A stretch of DNA of 64,000 nucleotides from the NCBI GenBank assembly GCA_963734575.1, contig CAVTHT010000007.1, forward strand, positions 186,001 to 250,000, written 5' to 3'. Below the pieces are notes generated by a model. The model made no database searches. It had not been told where the DNA came from and was given only the letters and a program-made list of their open reading frames with translations. The first letter of the stretch is position 1. Each line of letters starts with the position of its first letter. This stretch comes from CAIWHR01 sp963734575 (GTDB taxonomy: Bacteria > Pseudomonadota > Gammaproteobacteria > Burkholderiales > Casimicrobiaceae). This document shows, in pieces, positions 19,200 through 27,937 of the stretch. The position numbers were made by a program, and so were the translations under genes.

Positions 19200-21596
19200 A
19201 TGTCCACGTCTCCATTCCTCGTCCGCCGCGCCGCCGTGCTGGGCGCGGGTGTGATGGGCGCGCAGATCGCCGCGCACTTCGCCAACGCCGGCATTCCCGT
19301 CGTGCTGTTCGATCTCGCCGCGCGCGAGGGCGACCCCAGCGGCATTGCGCGCCGCGCTCTCGACGGCCTGCGCAAGCTCGAGCCGGCGCCGCTCGCGGCT
19401 GCCGACCGCCTCGCTGCGATCGAGCCCGCCAACTACGACCAGCATCTCGCCAGGCTGCAGGAGTGCGATCTCGTCATCGAAGCGATCGCGGAGCGGATGG
19501 ACTGGAAGCGCGACCTGTACGCGCGCATCGCGTCGCACGTGGCGCCGCACGCGGTGCTCGCGTCGAATACGTCGGGGCTGTCGATCGGCGCACTGGCGGA
19601 GGCGCTGCCGCCGGCGTTGCGCGGCCGGTTCTGCGGCGTGCATTTCTTCAATCCGCCGCGGTACATGCATCTCGTGGAGCTGATCGCGCAACCCGCGTGT
19701 GAGCCGGGGCTGCTCGATGCGCTGGAGACGTTCCTCACGTCGATGCTCGGGAAGGGCGTGGTGCGGGCCAAGGACACGCCCAACTTCATCGCCAATCGCG
19801 TCGGCATCTTCTCCGTGCTTGCGACCATGCATTACACGCAGGCGTTCGGACTCGGCTTCGACGTCGTCGACGCCCTCACCGGACCGGCGATCGGGCGCGC
19901 GAAGAGCGCGACGTATCGCACGAGCGACGTCGTCGGCCTCGACACCATGGCCCACGTCGTGAAAACCATGCGCGACACGCTGCCGGACGACCCGTGGCAC
20001 GCGCTCTTCGAGACGCCGGCGGTGCTCGCCAGGCTTGTCGAGCAGGGTGCGCTGGGGCAGAAGAGCAAGGCCGGCTTCTTCCGCAAGCAGGGCAAGGAGA
20101 TCCAGGTGCTCGATCCCGCGTCGGGTGCGTATCGCACGGCAGCCGGCGAGGTCGCGCCCGGGGTGCAGAAGCTCCTCGCGATCGCGGAGCCGCGCGAGCG
20201 CTTCGCGGCACTGCGCGCGTCGAGCGAGCCGCAGGCGCAATTCCTGTGGGCGATCTTCCGCGACCTTTTCCACTATTGCGCGTATCACCTGACCGCCATC
20301 GCCCACGACGCACGCGACGTGGATCTCGCGTTGCGGTGGGGCTTCGGCTGGCAGATGGGGCCGTTCGAGACCTGGCAGTCGGCCGGCTGGGCGGAAGTCG
20401 CGGGGTGGATCGACGAAGACATCGCCGGCGGCAAGACCCTGGCTGCGGTTCCGCTCCCTCGATGGGTGCGTGAAGGACCTGCCGCCGCCGGAGTGCACGC
20501 TGCGGACGGGGCGTGGAGCCCGGCGGAGGGCACGTTCGCGCCGCGGTCGTCGCTGCCCGTATACCGTCGACAGCACTTTCCCGACCCGGTGCTCGCCGAG
20601 CGCTGGCCGCGCGGGACCACGATCAGCGAGACCACCGGGGTACGGACCTGGCACCTCGCCGACGACGTGGCGATCGTGTCGTTCCGGTCGAAGGGGCACA
20701 CGATCGGCGAGGACGTCCTCGACGGCCTGCTCGACGCCATCGAGCGTGCCGAGCGCGGCTTTCGCGCGCTCGTCATCTGGCAGCCGCGCGAGCCGTTCTC
20801 GGTCGGCGCGAACCTGAAGGCGGTGGCGCCGGACGTGCAGGCGGGCCGCTGGAGCGCGATCGAAGCGATGGTGGCCAAGTTCCAGCAGACGTCGCAGCGC
20901 CTGCGCTACAGCCTCGTGCCGACCGTTGCCGCGGTCCGCGGCATGGCGCTGGGCGGGTCCTGCGAGTTCATCCTCCATTGCGATCGCACCGTGGCTGCGC
21001 TGGAGTCGTACATCGGCCTCGTCGAAGTCGGCGTGGGACTGCTCCCCGCGGGCGGCGGATGCAAGGAATTCGCGCTGCGCGCCGTGCAGGAATCCGCGCG
21101 CGGAGGCAGCGGCGGCCAGATGGACCAGTTTCCGTTCCTGCGCACGTATTTCCAGACGATCGCGAAGGCAACGGTCGCCAGGAGCGCGTTGGAAGCGAAG
21201 GAGCTCGGCTACCTCCGACCGTCAGACGTCGTGGTTTTCCACCCCCATGAGCTGCTGTTCGTCGCCCATGCCCAGGCGAGAGCGCTGGCCGATGCGGCAT
21301 ACCGGCCCCCGTTGCCGATGGCTGCGATACCTGTCGCGGGCAAGACGGGCATTGCCACGCTCGAGATGGTGCTCGTCAACATGCGCGACGGCGGCTTCAT
21401 CTCGGCCTACGATTTCGACGTGTCGCTGCGCGTGGCACGCGTCCTGTGCGGTGGCGAGGTCGAGCCGGGCAGCGTCGTGGACGAGAAGTGGCTGCTCGAT
21501 CTCGAGCGCGCCGAATTCATGAATCTGGTGCGCAATCCGCGCACGCAGGAGCGTATCGCGCACACCCTCAAGACAGGCAAGCCGCTGCGCAACTGA
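19200..21596 (+). CDS. 3-hydroxyacyl-CoA dehydrogenase/enoyl-CoA hydratase, dehydrogenase domain first
   Basis: A second bifunctional beta-oxidation enzyme, 798 residues. Here the NAD-binding dehydrogenase domain is N-terminal (AAVLGAGVMGAQIAAHFANAG, about residues 10-30) with the catalytic histidine in GVHFFNPPRYMHL. The enoyl-CoA hydratase domain is C-terminal from about residue 490 (GALVIW-like core, FSVGANLKAV, and GGSCEFILHCDR and GLVEVGVGLLPAGGG with both glutamates). This order is the reverse of the FadJ-like protein at 13123. It is followed by a FadA thiolase 86 bases on, so the two probably work as a pair. Confidence 0.92.
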   Translation: MSTSPFLVRRAAVLGAGVMGAQIAAHFANAGIPVVLFDLAAREGDPSGIARRALDGLRKLEPAPLAAADRLAAIEPANYDQHLARLQECDLVIEAIAERMDWKRDLYARIASHVAPHAVLASNTSGLSIGALAEALPPALRGRFCGVHFFNPPRYMHLVELIAQPACEPGLLDALETFLTSMLGKGVVRAKDTPNFIANRVGIFSVLATMHYTQAFGLGFDVVDALTGPAIGRAKSATYRTSDVVGLDTMAHVVKTMRDTLPDDPWHALFETPAVLARLVEQGALGQKSKAGFFRKQGKEIQVLDPASGAYRTAAGEVAPGVQKLLAIAEPRERFAALRASSEPQAQFLWAIFRDLFHYCAYHLTAIAHDARDVDLALRWGFGWQMGPFETWQSAGWAEVAGWIDEDIAGGKTLAAVPLPRWVREGPAAAGVHAADGAWSPAEGTFAPRSSLPVYRRQHFPDPVLAERWPRGTTISETTGVRTWHLADDVAIVSFRSKGHTIGEDVLDGLLDAIERAERGFRALVIWQPREPFSVGANLKAVAPDVQAGRWSAIEAMVAKFQQTSQRLRYSLVPTVAAVRGMALGGSCEFILHCDRTVAALESYIGLVEVGVGLLPAGGGCKEFALRAVQESARGGSGGQMDQFPFLRTYFQTIAKATVARSALEAKELGYLRPSDVVVFHPHELLFVAHAQARALADAAYRPPLPMAAIPVAGKTGIATLEMVLVNMRDGGFISAYDFDVSLRVARVLCGGEVEPGSVVDEKWLLDLERAEFMNLVRNPRTQERIAHTLKTGKPLRN

Positions 21597-21682
21597 ACGC
21601 GCGCTGCGCGCCCGCCGCGGAACCCCGCGGCCCGCGCCGGGACCAAACACCGCGCGCACCGTTGTTCCGAATGGAGCCTCCC

Positions 21683-22879
21683 ATGCAACGCCAGATGCAG
21701 GATGCATACGTCATCGCCGCCACGCGGACGCCCGTGGGCAAGGCCCCGCGGGGCGCGTTTCGCCATACCCGGCCGGATTCCATGCTCGCCCACGTGTTGC
21801 GCGCGGTGCTGGCGCAGGTGCCGGCCCTGGAGGCCGCGCGCGTGGACGACGTGATCGTCGGCTGTGCGATGCCGGAGTTCGAGCAGGGGATGAACGTCGC
21901 GCGCATCGGCGTCCTCCTTGCGGGCCTGCCCGACAGCGTGCCCGGCATGACCATCAACCGCTTCTGCTCCTCGGGACTCAACGCTGTCTCCATTGCCGCC
22001 GATCGCATCCGCACGGGTGAAGCGGACGTGGTGATCGCGGCCGGGACCGAGAGCATGAGCATGATCCCGATGCTCGGTCGCCTTGCGCTCAATCCGGAAG
22101 TCTTCGCCAGGGACGAGAACCTCGGCATCGCCTACGGCATGGGTCTCACGGCGGAGAAGGTGGCACAGCGCTGGAACGTCTCGCGCGAGGCGCAGGATGC
22201 GTTTGCGCTGGAGAGCCATCGCAAGGCCCTCGCCGCGCAGGCGAGCGGCGAGTTCGCCGGCGAGATCACGCCGTATCCGCTGCAGGAGGACGTGCCGGAT
22301 CTCGCGAGCGGTGCCATCACGCATCGCAGCCGTGCGTTCGATCGCGACGAGGGTCCGCGTGCGGACACGACCGCAGACGGCCTCGCGAAGCTGCGGCCCG
22401 TGTTCGCCGCGCGCGGCAGCGTCACCGCAGGCAACAGCTCGCAAATGTCCGACGGCGCCGGCGCATCGATCCTCGTGAGCGAACGCGTCGTGCGCGAGCT
22501 CGGTCTTGCACCGTTGGCGCGGTGGGTGGGATACGCGGTCGCTGGCGTGGCGCCCGAGATCATGGGCGTGGGGCCGATTGCCGCCATCCCCAGGCTGCTG
22601 CGGCAGACGGGCATCGCGAAGGACGACATCGACTGGATCGAGCTCAACGAGGCCTTCGCTGCGCAGAGCCTGGCCGTCATGAACGAGCTGGCGCTCGATC
22701 CCGCCAGAGTGAACCCGCTTGGCGGCGCCATCGCACTCGGACATCCGCTGGGTGCGACGGGCGCCGTGCGCACCGCCACCATCGTGCACGGCTTGCGGCG
22801 CAGGAAGCAGAAGTATGGGATGGTCAGCATGTGCGTGGGCACCGGCATGGGCGCCGCCGGCCTCTTCGAAGCCGTCTAG
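21683..22879 (+). CDS. fadA: acetyl-CoA C-acyltransferase FadA
   Basis: Thiolase of 398 residues that releases acetyl-CoA in each beta-oxidation round. Active-site blocks: nucleophile cysteine in NRFCSSGLNAV, NEAFAAQ, histidine in GHPLGATGA and the second cysteine in SMCVGTGMG. The ATG at 21683 has GGAG 6 bases upstream; an ATG at 21671 is also in frame. It closes the fatty-acid block and is the partner of the upstream bifunctional enzyme. Confidence 0.93.
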   Translation: MQRQMQDAYVIAATRTPVGKAPRGAFRHTRPDSMLAHVLRAVLAQVPALEAARVDDVIVGCAMPEFEQGMNVARIGVLLAGLPDSVPGMTINRFCSSGLNAVSIAADRIRTGEADVVIAAGTESMSMIPMLGRLALNPEVFARDENLGIAYGMGLTAEKVAQRWNVSREAQDAFALESHRKALAAQASGEFAGEITPYPLQEDVPDLASGAITHRSRAFDRDEGPRADTTADGLAKLRPVFAARGSVTAGNSSQMSDGAGASILVSERVVRELGLAPLARWVGYAVAGVAPEIMGVGPIAAIPRLLRQTGIAKDDIDWIELNEAFAAQSLAVMNELALDPARVNPLGGAIALGHPLGATGAVRTATIVHGLRRRKQKYGMVSMCVGTGMGAAGLFEAV

Positions 22880-22914
22880 CTCGCGAGAACGGAACGCATG
22901 CTTCGTTGCTCCTC

Positions 22915-22957
22915 GCTTTCGTCCTCACGTATCTCCAAGTACGTTCCGGGCGAAAGC
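22915..22957. repeat. intergenic nested inverted repeat
   Basis: GCTTTCG (22915-22921) pairs with CGAAAGC (22951-22957), and inside it ACGTA (22927-22931) pairs with TACGT (22940-22944). There is no T-run, so it is not an ordinary terminator. It lies just after fadA in a 248-base gap that has no gene. Confidence 0.5.
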
Positions 22958-23013
22958 TCCGGTGCGCCTCGCCTGCGTCCCGTTTCGCGGCTATCCGGCG
23001 TATATCGCCATGG

Positions 23014-23074
23014 GTCAGGCTTCAGCCTGACATGCGAGCACGACATCGTCGTGACAGGATTGAGCCTGACATGC
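23014..23074. repeat. palindrome plus repeated GCCTGACATGC
   Basis: GTCAGGCT and AGCCTGAC (23014-23031) form an 8-base hairpin with a 2-base loop. The second arm continues as GCCTGACATGC (23025-23035), repeated exactly at 23064-23074. Between them lies a small dyad ACGAC/GTCGT. The element is just upstream of the chalcone-isomerase-like gene. Confidence 0.55.
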
Positions 23075-23127
23075 AGATGAGATCATCCCCCCATCGAACC
23101 GGCGCTCTCGCCCAAGGAGAATCCGTC

Positions 23128-23685
23128 ATGCGCAATGCACTCTTGGCAGTCATCCTGATGATCGGCACGGGGACGTGCCTCGCTGCCGAGGTCGCGGGCG
23201 TGAAGCTCGACGATCGCGCAACCGTCGGCGGGAAGGAGCTCGTGCTGAACGGCGCCGGCATCCGCACGCGCGCATTCTTCAAGGTGTACGTGGCGGGTCT
23301 GTATCTTCCCGCGAAGGCAACCGACGCCACGACCGCGCTCAACGCGACGCCGCGGCGCGTGCAGCTCAACATCATGCGCACGCTGTCGGCGGACCAGCTC
23401 GTCGATGCGTTCAACGAGGGCCTCAAGGAAAACAATACCGAGGCGGAGCTCGCAGCGATCAAGGCGCAGACCGAGCAACTCACGTCGATCATGAAATCGT
23501 TCAAGGAAGTACACGACAAGGACGTCGTGACCATGGATTACGTCGACGGCGGAACGCGCATCGGCCTAAACGGGCAGGCAAAGGAAGCCATTCCCGGCGA
23601 GGCCTTCAATCGCGCGCTGCTGAAGGTGTGGCTCGGCGACCACCCCGTGCAGGCGGACCTGCGCAAGGCGATGCTCGGCGGCTGA
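23128..23685 (+). CDS. chalcone isomerase family protein, exported
   Basis: A 185-residue protein with a cleavable signal peptide (MRNALLAVILMIGTGTCLAAE) and the chalcone-isomerase-like fold markers GAGIRTRAFFKVYVAGLYLP. In bacteria this family is periplasmic and of unknown function; it is not linked to flavonoids. The ATG at 23128 has AAGGAGA 7 bases upstream. It stands alone between the fatty-acid block and the DUF6352 gene. Some related proteins bind fatty acids, which would suit the context, but this is inference. Confidence 0.82.
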   Translation: MRNALLAVILMIGTGTCLAAEVAGVKLDDRATVGGKELVLNGAGIRTRAFFKVYVAGLYLPAKATDATTALNATPRRVQLNIMRTLSADQLVDAFNEGLKENNTEAELAAIKAQTEQLTSIMKSFKEVHDKDVVTMDYVDGGTRIGLNGQAKEAIPGEAFNRALLKVWLGDHPVQADLRKAMLGG

Positions 23686-23714
23686 CGCCGCCGCATCGAC
23701 CGCGCACGCCAGCG

Positions 23715-24734
23715 ATGGGACAGCACGACTTCTGGGCCTCGTCGAACTATCGACTTCTCGCACCGACATCGGACGGTCGGCTTCGCTTGACGGACGCGTT
23801 CCTGCGGGCATCGCTGCTGCGCCCGGAGCTCGCGCCGGTGCCGACCTCCTCCGCCGCGGAGCTCGCGCTGCACGAGGCGCTGCTCGCGAACCCGCGCCAG
23901 GCCGTCCCTGCCGCCGCACTCGGTGATCTCGGGGACGAGGACGTCGAGCACAACTACGGCGTGTGGCTGCGCTTTCGCGATCGCCTTCTCGCCGCGCCGT
24001 CGATCGAGGCCGCGTACATCGCGCTTTTCCGCGACGGCGTGGACGTGCCTCCGGTATTCGTGCATCAGCTCACCCAGATCCTGCTGCGGCACATCCTGCG
24101 CGACGTCGACGACGCGCTCGAGGTGCGTGCGGCGGAGATGCTCTACCGGCCGCAGAAGATCGCGGTGCTGGAGGACGGCGCCGTCATGGCCGCCGACGCC
24201 GAGGTCGTGGAGACGCACGCCACGACCGGAGGCTTCGGCAGCCTCGGCGAGCTGCTGCAGCGCAATCGCATTCCGACCCGCACGGTCGATCTCGACGTGC
24301 TGGGCGAGGAGAATGCCGCGGACTACTGGTCGCGCGACGAGCGTTTCGACCTTGCCATCAGCCTGAATCGGGGTGGGCCCGCGCTCAGAGCCCTGTGTCG
24401 CGTGCTCGAGCGCTGGATTGCGCACTTCCTGGGCGTTCCGGTGTCCATCAAGCCGCAGCGCGAGATCGACGACAGCCGCTGGGTCTGGCACGTGGGCCTC
24501 GATGCCCAGGCGAGCGCGCTCCTCAACGACATCTACAATCGCGTGGAGGTGGACGAGGAGCGCAGCCGCCGGCTGCTGTGCCTGTTCGAGCTGCGCTTCG
24601 AGAATCCGGCGGACATGCGACCCGCCATCGCCGGACGGCCCGTGTACCTGGCGATGGCCATCGACGAGCGCCAGCTGTTGCGGCTGAAACCGCAGAACCT
24701 TCTCCTGAATCTTCCCCTGGCAACGACACAATGA
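23715..24734 (+). CDS. DUF6352 family protein
   Basis: A 339-residue protein with the family pattern HDFWASSNYRLL near the start, and later RFRDRLLAAPSIEAAYIALF and FVHQLTQILLRHILRD. It has no signal peptide and no known catalytic motif. Family membership is from memory of betaproteobacterial proteins. The stop overlaps the ATG of the DUF6265 gene (ATGA), so the two are coupled. Function unknown. Confidence 0.75.
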   Translation: MGQHDFWASSNYRLLAPTSDGRLRLTDAFLRASLLRPELAPVPTSSAAELALHEALLANPRQAVPAAALGDLGDEDVEHNYGVWLRFRDRLLAAPSIEAAYIALFRDGVDVPPVFVHQLTQILLRHILRDVDDALEVRAAEMLYRPQKIAVLEDGAVMAADAEVVETHATTGGFGSLGELLQRNRIPTRTVDLDVLGEENAADYWSRDERFDLAISLNRGGPALRALCRVLERWIAHFLGVPVSIKPQREIDDSRWVWHVGLDAQASALLNDIYNRVEVDEERSRRLLCLFELRFENPADMRPAIAGRPVYLAMAIDERQLLRLKPQNLLLNLPLATTQ

Positions 24735-25376
24735 ATCGCATCCCTGCTTTCGCCGCGCGCACGCGCGCTGTCGGGCGTCGCTGCGGCCATCGCCGCACTG
24801 GGCCTGACGATGACGGCGGCCACGGTCGTGGCGCAGACGCCCGCCGCTCCGGCCGCGCCGACCACGGATACTGCCGCGCCCAGGCCGGCCGCGGGAACCG
24901 CCGCCGCCGATGCCGCGGGCAAGCCCACCGAAACGCCACCAACGCTCGCGTCGATGCAATGGCTGGAGGGTTGCTGGCAGGGCAGCGTGAACAAGCGCGA
25001 CTTTCGCGAGGTGTGGCTGCCCCAGCGCGGCGGCATGATGATCGGCGTCAGCCAGACGGTGATGGCCGACAAGACCCTCGACTACGAGTACCTGCGCCTC
25101 GAGCCGCGCGGCGACGCCGTGTACTACGTCGTCTCGCCGCCGAACAAGCCCGAGGAGGCGTTCAAGCTCACCTCCGAGCTCGTCGACAAGGAAGACGCGC
25201 ACACCTTCGTGTTCCTCGATCCTGCGCGCGACTTCCCGCAACGGATCGGATACCGGCGGGCGAGCGAGGGCTGGCTCTACACCGAAGTCGAAGGCAAGGT
25301 GAAGGGCGCCGACCGCAAGGTGATCTATCCGATGCGGCGCGTGGACTGCGCGACGGGCGAATTCATCCGCAAGTGA
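24731..25376 (+). CDS. DUF6265 domain exported protein, one frameshift in signal peptide
   Basis: About 214 residues after repair. The conserved domain begins LASMQWLEGCWQGSVNKRDF and includes WLPQRGGMMIGVS and PARDFPQRIGYRR, the DUF6265 pattern. The ATG at 24731 gives MNRIPAFAAR, and one extra base near 24762 shifts to a hydrophobic run (ALSGVAAAIAALGLTMTAA) ending in a signal-peptidase site, VVAQ. The product is probably periplasmic. Function unknown. It overlaps the genes on both sides, so DUF6352, DUF6265 and the TPR gene form an operon. Confidence 0.72.
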
Positions 25377-25736
25377 CGACCGTGACCGACGTCGCGCCCT
25401 CGGCAGCACTGCAGAACTTCCGGCGCATGCTGGAGGCGGGCAAGGACGGAGCGCTCCTGCGCTTCGCGCTCGGCAACGAGCTGTTGAAGGCCGGGGACGC
25501 CGCCGAAGCGGTCGGAGCATCTTGCGCGCGCGGTGGAGCTCGATCCGCGCTACACCGCGGCATGGAAGATCTACGGCAAGGCGCTGGCCGCGGCGGGTCG
25601 CAGCGACGATGCGCTGGCCGCCTACCGGCAGGGCATCAGCGTGGCCGATGCGAAGGGCGACAAGCAGGCGGGGAAGGAGATGCGCGTGTTCGCGCGTCGC
25701 ATCGAAAGCAGTCGAGCAGGAGGCGACGCCGTTTAG
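25373..25736 (+). CDS. small tetratricopeptide repeat protein, one frameshift
   Basis: About 120 residues after repair. It has two to three TPR units, for example LLRFALGNELLKAGDAAEAV and AWKIYGKALAAAGRSDDALAAYRQG. The GTG at 25373 overlaps the preceding stop (GTGA); a GTG at 25382 is an alternative. One extra base near 25515 breaks the frame inside EAVEHLARAVELDP. It is probably a cytoplasmic adaptor. It converges on rnhA with a 20-base gap. Confidence 0.7.
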
Positions 25737-25756
25737 CGTGCCTGCGCAGGTGCCCG

Positions 25757-26209
25757 TCAGGGCGCCGCGCGTCCCGGGAGCGTGCCGACGCCGCGATTGG
25801 CGAGCGCGTCGGCGCGCGTGTTGCCGGGATGATCGTTGTGGCCGCGCACCCAGTGCCAGCGGATCTCGTGCCGCGCGGCGAGTTCGTCGAGTTCGCGCCA
25901 GAGCTCGGCATTCTTCACGGGCTTGCGGTCCGCGGTCTTCCATCCGTTGCGCTTCCAGCCATGGATCCACTGCTGGATGCCGTTCTTCACGTACTGCGAA
26001 TCGGTGTAGAGCTCGACCGTGCAGGACCGCTTGAGCGACTCCAGGGCGCGGATCACCGCGGTGAGCTCCATGCGGTTGTTGGTGGTGTGTCCCTCGCCAC
26101 CGAAGAGCTCGCGCTCGTGGTCGCCCCAGACGAGCAGGGCGCCCCAGCCGCCGGGCCCGGGGTTTCCCTTGCACGCGCCGTCGGTATAGATCTCGACCGT
26201 GCCGCTCAT
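25757..26209 (-). CDS. rnhA: ribonuclease HI
   Basis: Cleaves RNA in RNA/DNA hybrids. 150 residues, the normal length. The four catalytic acidic residues and histidine are in place: YTDGACKGNPGPGGW, MELTAVI, YTDSQYV, and GHNDHPGNTRAD. The open frame extends beyond the true ATG at 26209, where homologs begin (SGTVEIYTDG). It follows the yafS-like methyltransferase, as in E. coli, but dnaQ is not next to it here. Confidence 0.95.
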   Translation of the reverse strand: MSGTVEIYTDGACKGNPGPGGWGALLVWGDHERELFGGEGHTTNNRMELTAVIRALESLKRSCTVELYTDSQYVKNGIQQWIHGWKRNGWKTADRKPVKNAELWRELDELAARHEIRWHWVRGHNDHPGNTRADALANRGVGTLPGRAAP

Positions 26210-26273
26210 CGTGTGCAGCGCGCGGCCATGCGCAGGCACGGCGCAAGGCGCCCGCGATGGCATGCGTGCACCA

Positions 26274-27021
26274 TCACTCGACGCGCTCGATGCACTCGCG
26301 CACCTGGCGTGGGGCGGTCGCGAGGCCGCGGGTCGCGCGCTCCCATGCCGGCGTGATGATGCGCATGCCCAGCACTTTCTTGGTCGCGCGCAGGAAGTAC
26401 GCGCCGCCCGCGATGGGCCACCAGCGATCGCCGGCGCGCTCGAAGAAGCCGAACCGGCGCAGCCATTTTTCCTGCGCGAACGGCGGCGCATAGCAATCGA
26501 GACTGCCGCCGGTCACCTCGAAGCCGAGCAGCGCCAGCCAGTCCTTCAGCCGGTAGAGGGCGATGAAGTTGCCGTTCCATGGCGGCGCCTGCTCGCGTCC
26601 GAAATAGCGCTTCGCGCCGTGCAGGCTGAACGGGTTGAAGCCGGAGATGAGGAGCTGGCCCTCGGGTCGCACGGCACGATGCACTTCGCGCAGCAGCCGG
26701 TGCGGCTCGCTCGGAGAATTCCAGCGCATGCGGGAGCACGATGAGATCGAGCGAGCTTTCGGGAAACGGCAGCCAATGCGGATCGGCGAGCACTTGCGCG
26801 GGTCCCCCGCCATCGACCAGCCAGCGCGTCGGGATGCGGCTCTGCGCGAGGAACTCGCAGGCGGGAAGTCCGATCTGAATGGCGTGGAAGCCGAAGATGT
26901 CGGCGACGGTGCGATCGAACCACGCCTGCTCGCGCGCGAGCAGATAGCGACCCGGCGGCGTGGTCAACCAGTCCGCGAGCGTCGTTGACAGCGGTGCCGG
27001 CGCTCCCGAAGATGCTTCCAT
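26274..27021 (-). CDS. yafS: class I SAM-dependent methyltransferase (YafS-like), one frameshift
   Basis: About 248 residues after repair. The methyltransferase core shows ESSLDLIVLPHALEFS and then LREVHRAVRPEGQLLISGFNP, split between two frames near 26711, where one extra base lies in the SEEPHRLL segment. The gene order gloB - methyltransferase - rnhA matches E. coli gloB-yafS-rnhA, and that supports the name. Substrate unknown. Its ATG (27021-27019) overlaps the divergent gloB ATG inside a single CATG. Confidence 0.82.
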
Positions 27022-27805
27022 GGCGGCGATTATCCCCATCCCGGCCTTCGCGGACAACTACATCTGGCTGCTGCGCGAAGGCCCGCGCGCTGCGGTCGTC
27101 GACCCCGGCGACGCCCGCCCGGTGCTCGACTATCTCGCGCGCGAAGGCCTCGAGCTCTGCGCGATCCTCAACACGCATCATCACAACGATCACGTGGGTG
27201 GCAACACCGCACTGCTCGCGCACGCGGCGGTGCCGGTGTTCGGCCCGGCACGCGAGCGCATACCCGGCATCACCCGCGCGCTGCATGAAGGCGACAGCAT
27301 CGAGGTGCCGGGCATCGGCCTGCGCTTCGAAGTGCACGACGTCCCGGGACACACCGCGGGACATATCGCATACGTGATGCGCGCGCCGCAGCGCGGCATC
27401 GGCCCGCTCGCATTCGTCGGCGACACGCTGTTCGCCGGCGGATGCGGCCGGCTTTTCGAGGGCACGCCGGCGCAGATGGCGGCGTCGCTCGGGAAGCTCG
27501 CCACGTTGCCCGATGACACACGCCTCTATTGCGCCCACGAGTACACGTTGTCGAACCTGCGCTTCGCCCGCGCAGTCGAGCCTTCGAGCACGGCCATCGA
27601 GGCGCGCATCGCCCGTGAAGAGGCGCGCCGTGCGCGTGGGGAGCCGACCGTGCCGTCGCTCCTCTCCGACGAACGGGCGACGAACCCGTTCCTGCGCGCA
27701 GCCGAACCTGCCGTCATGCGTGCGGCGGCGGCGCATGCGGGCCGCCCCGTGACGGACGCGGTGGACTGCTTCGCGGTCGTGCGGGCCTGGAAAGACCGCT
27801 TCTGA
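27020..27805 (+). CDS. gloB: hydroxyacylglutathione hydrolase (glyoxalase II)
   Basis: Second step of methylglyoxal detoxification: S-lactoylglutathione to lactate and glutathione. 261 residues. The metallo-beta-lactamase zinc motif is THHHNDHVGGN, with further ligands in DVPGHTAGH, FVGDTLFAGGCGR and CAHEYTLSN. The C-terminal HAGH domain ends with ATNPFLR. The ATG at 27020 matches the family start (IIPIPAFADNYIWLL). It shares start-codon bases with the divergent methyltransferase. Confidence 0.95.
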   Translation: MAAIIPIPAFADNYIWLLREGPRAAVVDPGDARPVLDYLAREGLELCAILNTHHHNDHVGGNTALLAHAAVPVFGPARERIPGITRALHEGDSIEVPGIGLRFEVHDVPGHTAGHIAYVMRAPQRGIGPLAFVGDTLFAGGCGRLFEGTPAQMAASLGKLATLPDDTRLYCAHEYTLSNLRFARAVEPSSTAIEARIAREEARRARGEPTVPSLLSDERATNPFLRAAEPAVMRAAAAHAGRPVTDAVDCFAVVRAWKDRF

Positions 27806-27937
27806 GCGCCAATGCGCCCCGCGCGGCGCAGGGCGCGCGCACCCGTGCCGCGGGTTGACGCTCGAGGCATGCGCGCCTACCATCGCCTCGTTTTTGAGCG
27901 ACGCCGTCGCCGTTGCACCTTGCGAGGATTCATCGAA

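Noticed and set aside
22522..23127. N-terminal extension of the chalcone-isomerase-like protein into fadA
   Set aside because: A signal peptide and ribosome site at 23114-23128 fix the start, and the upstream part is a shadow of fadA.
23538..26246. A 902-codon open frame on the minus strand
   Set aside because: It is antisense to the DUF6352, DUF6265 and TPR genes. Its Arg/His/Ala-rich composition is typical of shadow frames in GC-rich DNA.
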